From positions 1 to 31,288 of IMG/VR virus record IMGVR_UViG_3300005515_000039: a DNA stretch of 31,288 bases. One strand, 5' to 3'. A program made the translations under genes and the position numbers. The notes under the pieces were generated by a model that did not search any database, was not told where the DNA came from, and saw nothing but the letters and a program-made list of their open reading frames with translations. This stretch comes from a virus. The first letter of the stretch is position 1. Each line of letters begins with the position of its first letter. This document shows, piece by piece, positions 30,056-31,288 of the stretch.

Positions 30056-30306
30056 TATCGGCGAGGCGGCGGCGCTCGATCTGGGTTTGGGTGGAGGTCT
30101 TGACCGATGACCACTGAAACGCGCTGGTTCACTTCGAGCGCTTCCGCTGCCCTATTCAGATCCGTTGCGCGGGCGTCGAGCACGTTGGCCTTGCTGTTGT
30201 GAGAAGCAGCTTCGTTCAGCAGGGCGAGCGCTGTCCGCCTGCTCTTGTCTGCTAGCTCGCGATCTGCTTTCGCCTGCTCACGCAAATGGATGATCGCTTC
30301 GTTCAA
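30055..30306 (-). CDS. Small coiled-coil protein linked to HNH nuclease
   Basis: An 83-residue protein, almost entirely helical with Ala/Glu/Arg heptads (LREQAKADRELADKSRRTALALLNEAA), ending in a Pro-rich basic tail. Its ATG overlaps the HNH stop (ATGA at 30303-30306), so the two are co-translated. It ends directly at the CCCCCGGGGG palindrome. A packaging cofactor or structural helper of the HNH protein is possible. No family known to me. Confidence 0.6.
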   Translation of the reverse strand: MNEAIIHLREQAKADRELADKSRRTALALLNEAASHNSKANVLDARATDLNRAAEALEVNQRVSVVIGQDLHPNPDRAPPPRR

Positions 30307-30632
30307 GGCTTGCTCCTATGCCAAGGGTGGCGAGGGTCGAGGGGCGCACCGTCCACGGTGCAGCCCTGCACCACGACATTGCCACCACGTCGACGAGCTC
30401 CGCCGCGTTGCTCTTTCACCTGCCTGTCATGATAGCCGCAGAATGTGCGCGTGTTGCCGATCACGTCTAGGGCCGTGGGATGATCCACATTCGGGCGGGT
30501 GACGACATGGTCGCAGACAAGGCGGTCAGTCCGACCGCAGCCAGGCACAACGCAGCGCCAGCCGTCGCGGTCATGGGTGGCGCGCTTGAGCGCCTTCCAA
30601 TGTGTGGAATCGTAGTAGCGGTTGCGTGCCAT
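30303..30632 (-). CDS. HNH endonuclease of the packaging module
   Basis: A 109-residue HNH nuclease starting MARNRYYDSTHWKALKRATHDRDGW, the typical N-terminus of phage HNH proteins. Metal and catalytic residues are visible: C27 and C32, D41-H42, H51, N60, C65 and H68, then the QVKE end. The C-terminus (GAPLDPRHPWH) is also common in this family. HNH proteins next to terminase genes are established helpers of cos cleavage in HK97-type phages. The frame is open to 30692, but homologous starts favour 30632; no strong ribosome site is seen there. Confidence 0.85.
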   Translation of the reverse strand: MARNRYYDSTHWKALKRATHDRDGWRCVVPGCGRTDRLVCDHVVTRPNVDHPTALDVIGNTRTFCGYHDRQVKEQRGGARRRGGNVVVQGCTVDGAPLDPRHPWHRSKP

Positions 30633-30688
30633 TGCAGCATCTGCCCATGAAATAGGCGTCCTAATCACCAGCGAATGTTGCATTCTCA

Positions 30689-30707
30689 CCATGAACGCGA
30701 TTCATGG
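30689..30707. promoter_or_regulatory. Perfect inverted repeat between divergent genes, possible operator
   Basis: CCATGAA-cgcga-TTCATGG is a 19-base perfect dyad with seven-base arms. It lies between the HNH gene (minus) and the 40-residue gene (plus), where a dimeric regulator could control one or both. A second weaker dyad GCGCC...GGCGC surrounds AAAGCTTT at about 30732-30752. No repressor gene is in the window to pair with it. Confidence 0.45.
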
Positions 30708-30799
30708 AACATCATTGAACGCACCGTCTTGCGCCTAAAAAGCTTTGGCGCATTATGCGGCAGCAGGCAGCACCGCTTTCTTTTGGTGAAAGGTGCGCC

Positions 30800-30922
30800 A
30801 TGCAATCCGACAGTCTCACGATTTCCGTTCTCGGAATGAACGCCACGGCAAGCGGGCAATTTGCCATTGCTGCATTGGTGGCGATCTTCGCAACCGTCGC
30901 CCTGCTACGTCTTCGGAAATGA
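30800..30922 (+). CDS. Forty-residue single-span membrane peptide
   Basis: MQSDSLTISVLGMNATASGQ is followed by a membrane segment (about residues 20-36, FAIAALVAIFATVALL) and a basic end RLRK. AAAGG precedes the ATG at a normal distance. It is transcribed away from the HNH gene. Small peptides of this shape are common in rhizobial prophages and easily missed. Role unknown: a regulator of a membrane complex, a toxin-like peptide or an exclusion peptide are all possible. Confidence 0.55.
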   Translation: MQSDSLTISVLGMNATASGQFAIAALVAIFATVALLRLRK

Positions 30923-31085
30923 AAAAGGCGGCCAACCCGGAAGGGCGACCGCCTGTCGATAGACGCAAATCAAGCATCCGCAGCGATATGACTCGTTAAC
31001 TCGAAATCTGTCAACACCCCCTGCTGAACCTGAACGCCATCCTCAAGCCCTCAACCCGTCACCCGATTACCTATCTCAAAACCCT
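30923..31085. other. Gap with a minus-strand promoter candidate
   Basis: No gene. The minus strand shows TTGACA (31014 to 31009, full consensus) and TCATAT 17 bases on (30991 to 30986, three of six consensus). It is a candidate promoter for transcription towards the HNH/packaging genes. It would run antisense through the 40-residue gene. Confidence 0.4.
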
Positions 31086-31113
31086 GTAGAGAGGCGCTTG
31101 ATAGCGCCTCTAC
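31086..31113. terminator. Strong hairpin, possible bidirectional terminator
   Basis: GAGGCGCT (31091-31098) and AGCGCCTC (31103-31110) pair around TGAT, with three more outer pairs (GTA/TAC) after a two-base bulge. AT-rich sequence follows on the plus strand and GGGTTTTG on the minus strand. It separates the phased repeats from the TTGACA promoter candidate. Confidence 0.5.
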
Positions 31114-31131
31114 TAGGTTAAGATATAAAAA

Positions 31132-31288
31132 TTCCGCGCGTGCGTGCGCGAGGCCGCTGCCGATTTTCCGCGCTTTTTCCGCGACCTTTCCGCAGGGCGA
31201 TTTCCACACCCCTTATAGAGTAACGCAACCAGCCGCGTGAAAAGCCGATTTTCCGCATTTCTTCCGCACATATTCCGCTGATCTTCCG
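31132..31288. repeat. Helically phased TTCCGC repeats (iteron-like), running off the edge
   Basis: TTCCGC occurs at 31132, 31166, 31177, 31188, 31251, 31262 and 31273, and a truncated copy at 31284. Within each cluster the step is exactly 11 bases. Both clusters open with the same 13-mer GCCGATTTTCCGC (31159-31171 and 31244-31256, 85 apart). No gene covers the region, and an 11-base step cannot reflect codons. An AT-rich TATAAG (minus strand, 31217 to 31212) lies between clusters. Confidence 0.75.

Noticed and set aside
30793-30999. A 68-codon plus-strand frame overlapping the 40-residue peptide
   Set aside because: It is in the wrong frame for the ribosome site at 30800 and encodes no membrane or other recognisable feature.
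31132-31288. CRISPR array
   Set aside because: Repeats are six to thirteen bases with five-base gaps, far too short for CRISPR repeats and spacers; helical phasing fits protein-binding sites instead.

Overview
The window is the late (packaging, head, tail, lysis) half of a siphovirus-type phage or prophage. High GC and rhizobial-looking codon use suggest a host in the Hyphomicrobiales (Rhizobium/Agrobacterium/Sinorhizobium group). That host call is inferred from gene style, not from any host marker gene. No integrase, repressor, replication gene, tRNA or attachment site is visible, so the sequence cannot decide between free phage and prophage.

Almost everything from about 30.7 kb down to 1.35 kb lies on the minus strand, in classical late order: HNH nuclease and a coiled-coil protein; a GC-rich candidate cos region; small and large terminase; a small membrane protein; HK97-type portal, prohead protease and major capsid protein; a probable decoration protein; a HeH/SAP-like protein; four connector/terminator genes; tail tube; tail assembly chaperones G and GT, joined by a G GGA AAC -1 frameshift; a 1519-residue tape measure with a built-in muralytic domain; the tail tip series (M-, L-, K-like proteins and a 1210-residue I/J-type tip protein); tail fibre genes; a second tail tube gene; an SGNH hydrolase; and a lysis cassette (holin, SAR-type GH24 endolysin, nested Rz/Rz1 spanins) followed by three small, mostly membrane-associated genes. 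Most genes overlap by ATGA or TGATG, so the block looks like one translationally coupled operon.

Three stretches run on the plus strand. At the left, 620-1367 is a small three-gene operon with two Cys-rich putative zinc proteins. It is preceded by a duplicated ~73-bp regulatory repeat and a possible small RNA with a good terminator. At 29230-29934 a lower-GC single-gene cassette with its own promoter and terminator (a 'moron') interrupts the packaging genes. At 30800-30922 there is a 40-residue single-span membrane peptide.

The most unusual features are: (1) a complete second copy of the tail tube gene (210 of 310 residues identical by hand count, no gaps) inside the tail-fibre cluster, with a proline-linked 29-residue C-terminal extension; (2) a two-hairpin leader kept in front of both tube genes, with one compensatory base-pair change; (3) helically phased 11-bp TTCCGC repeats at the right edge; and (4) the moron between the candidate cos and terS.
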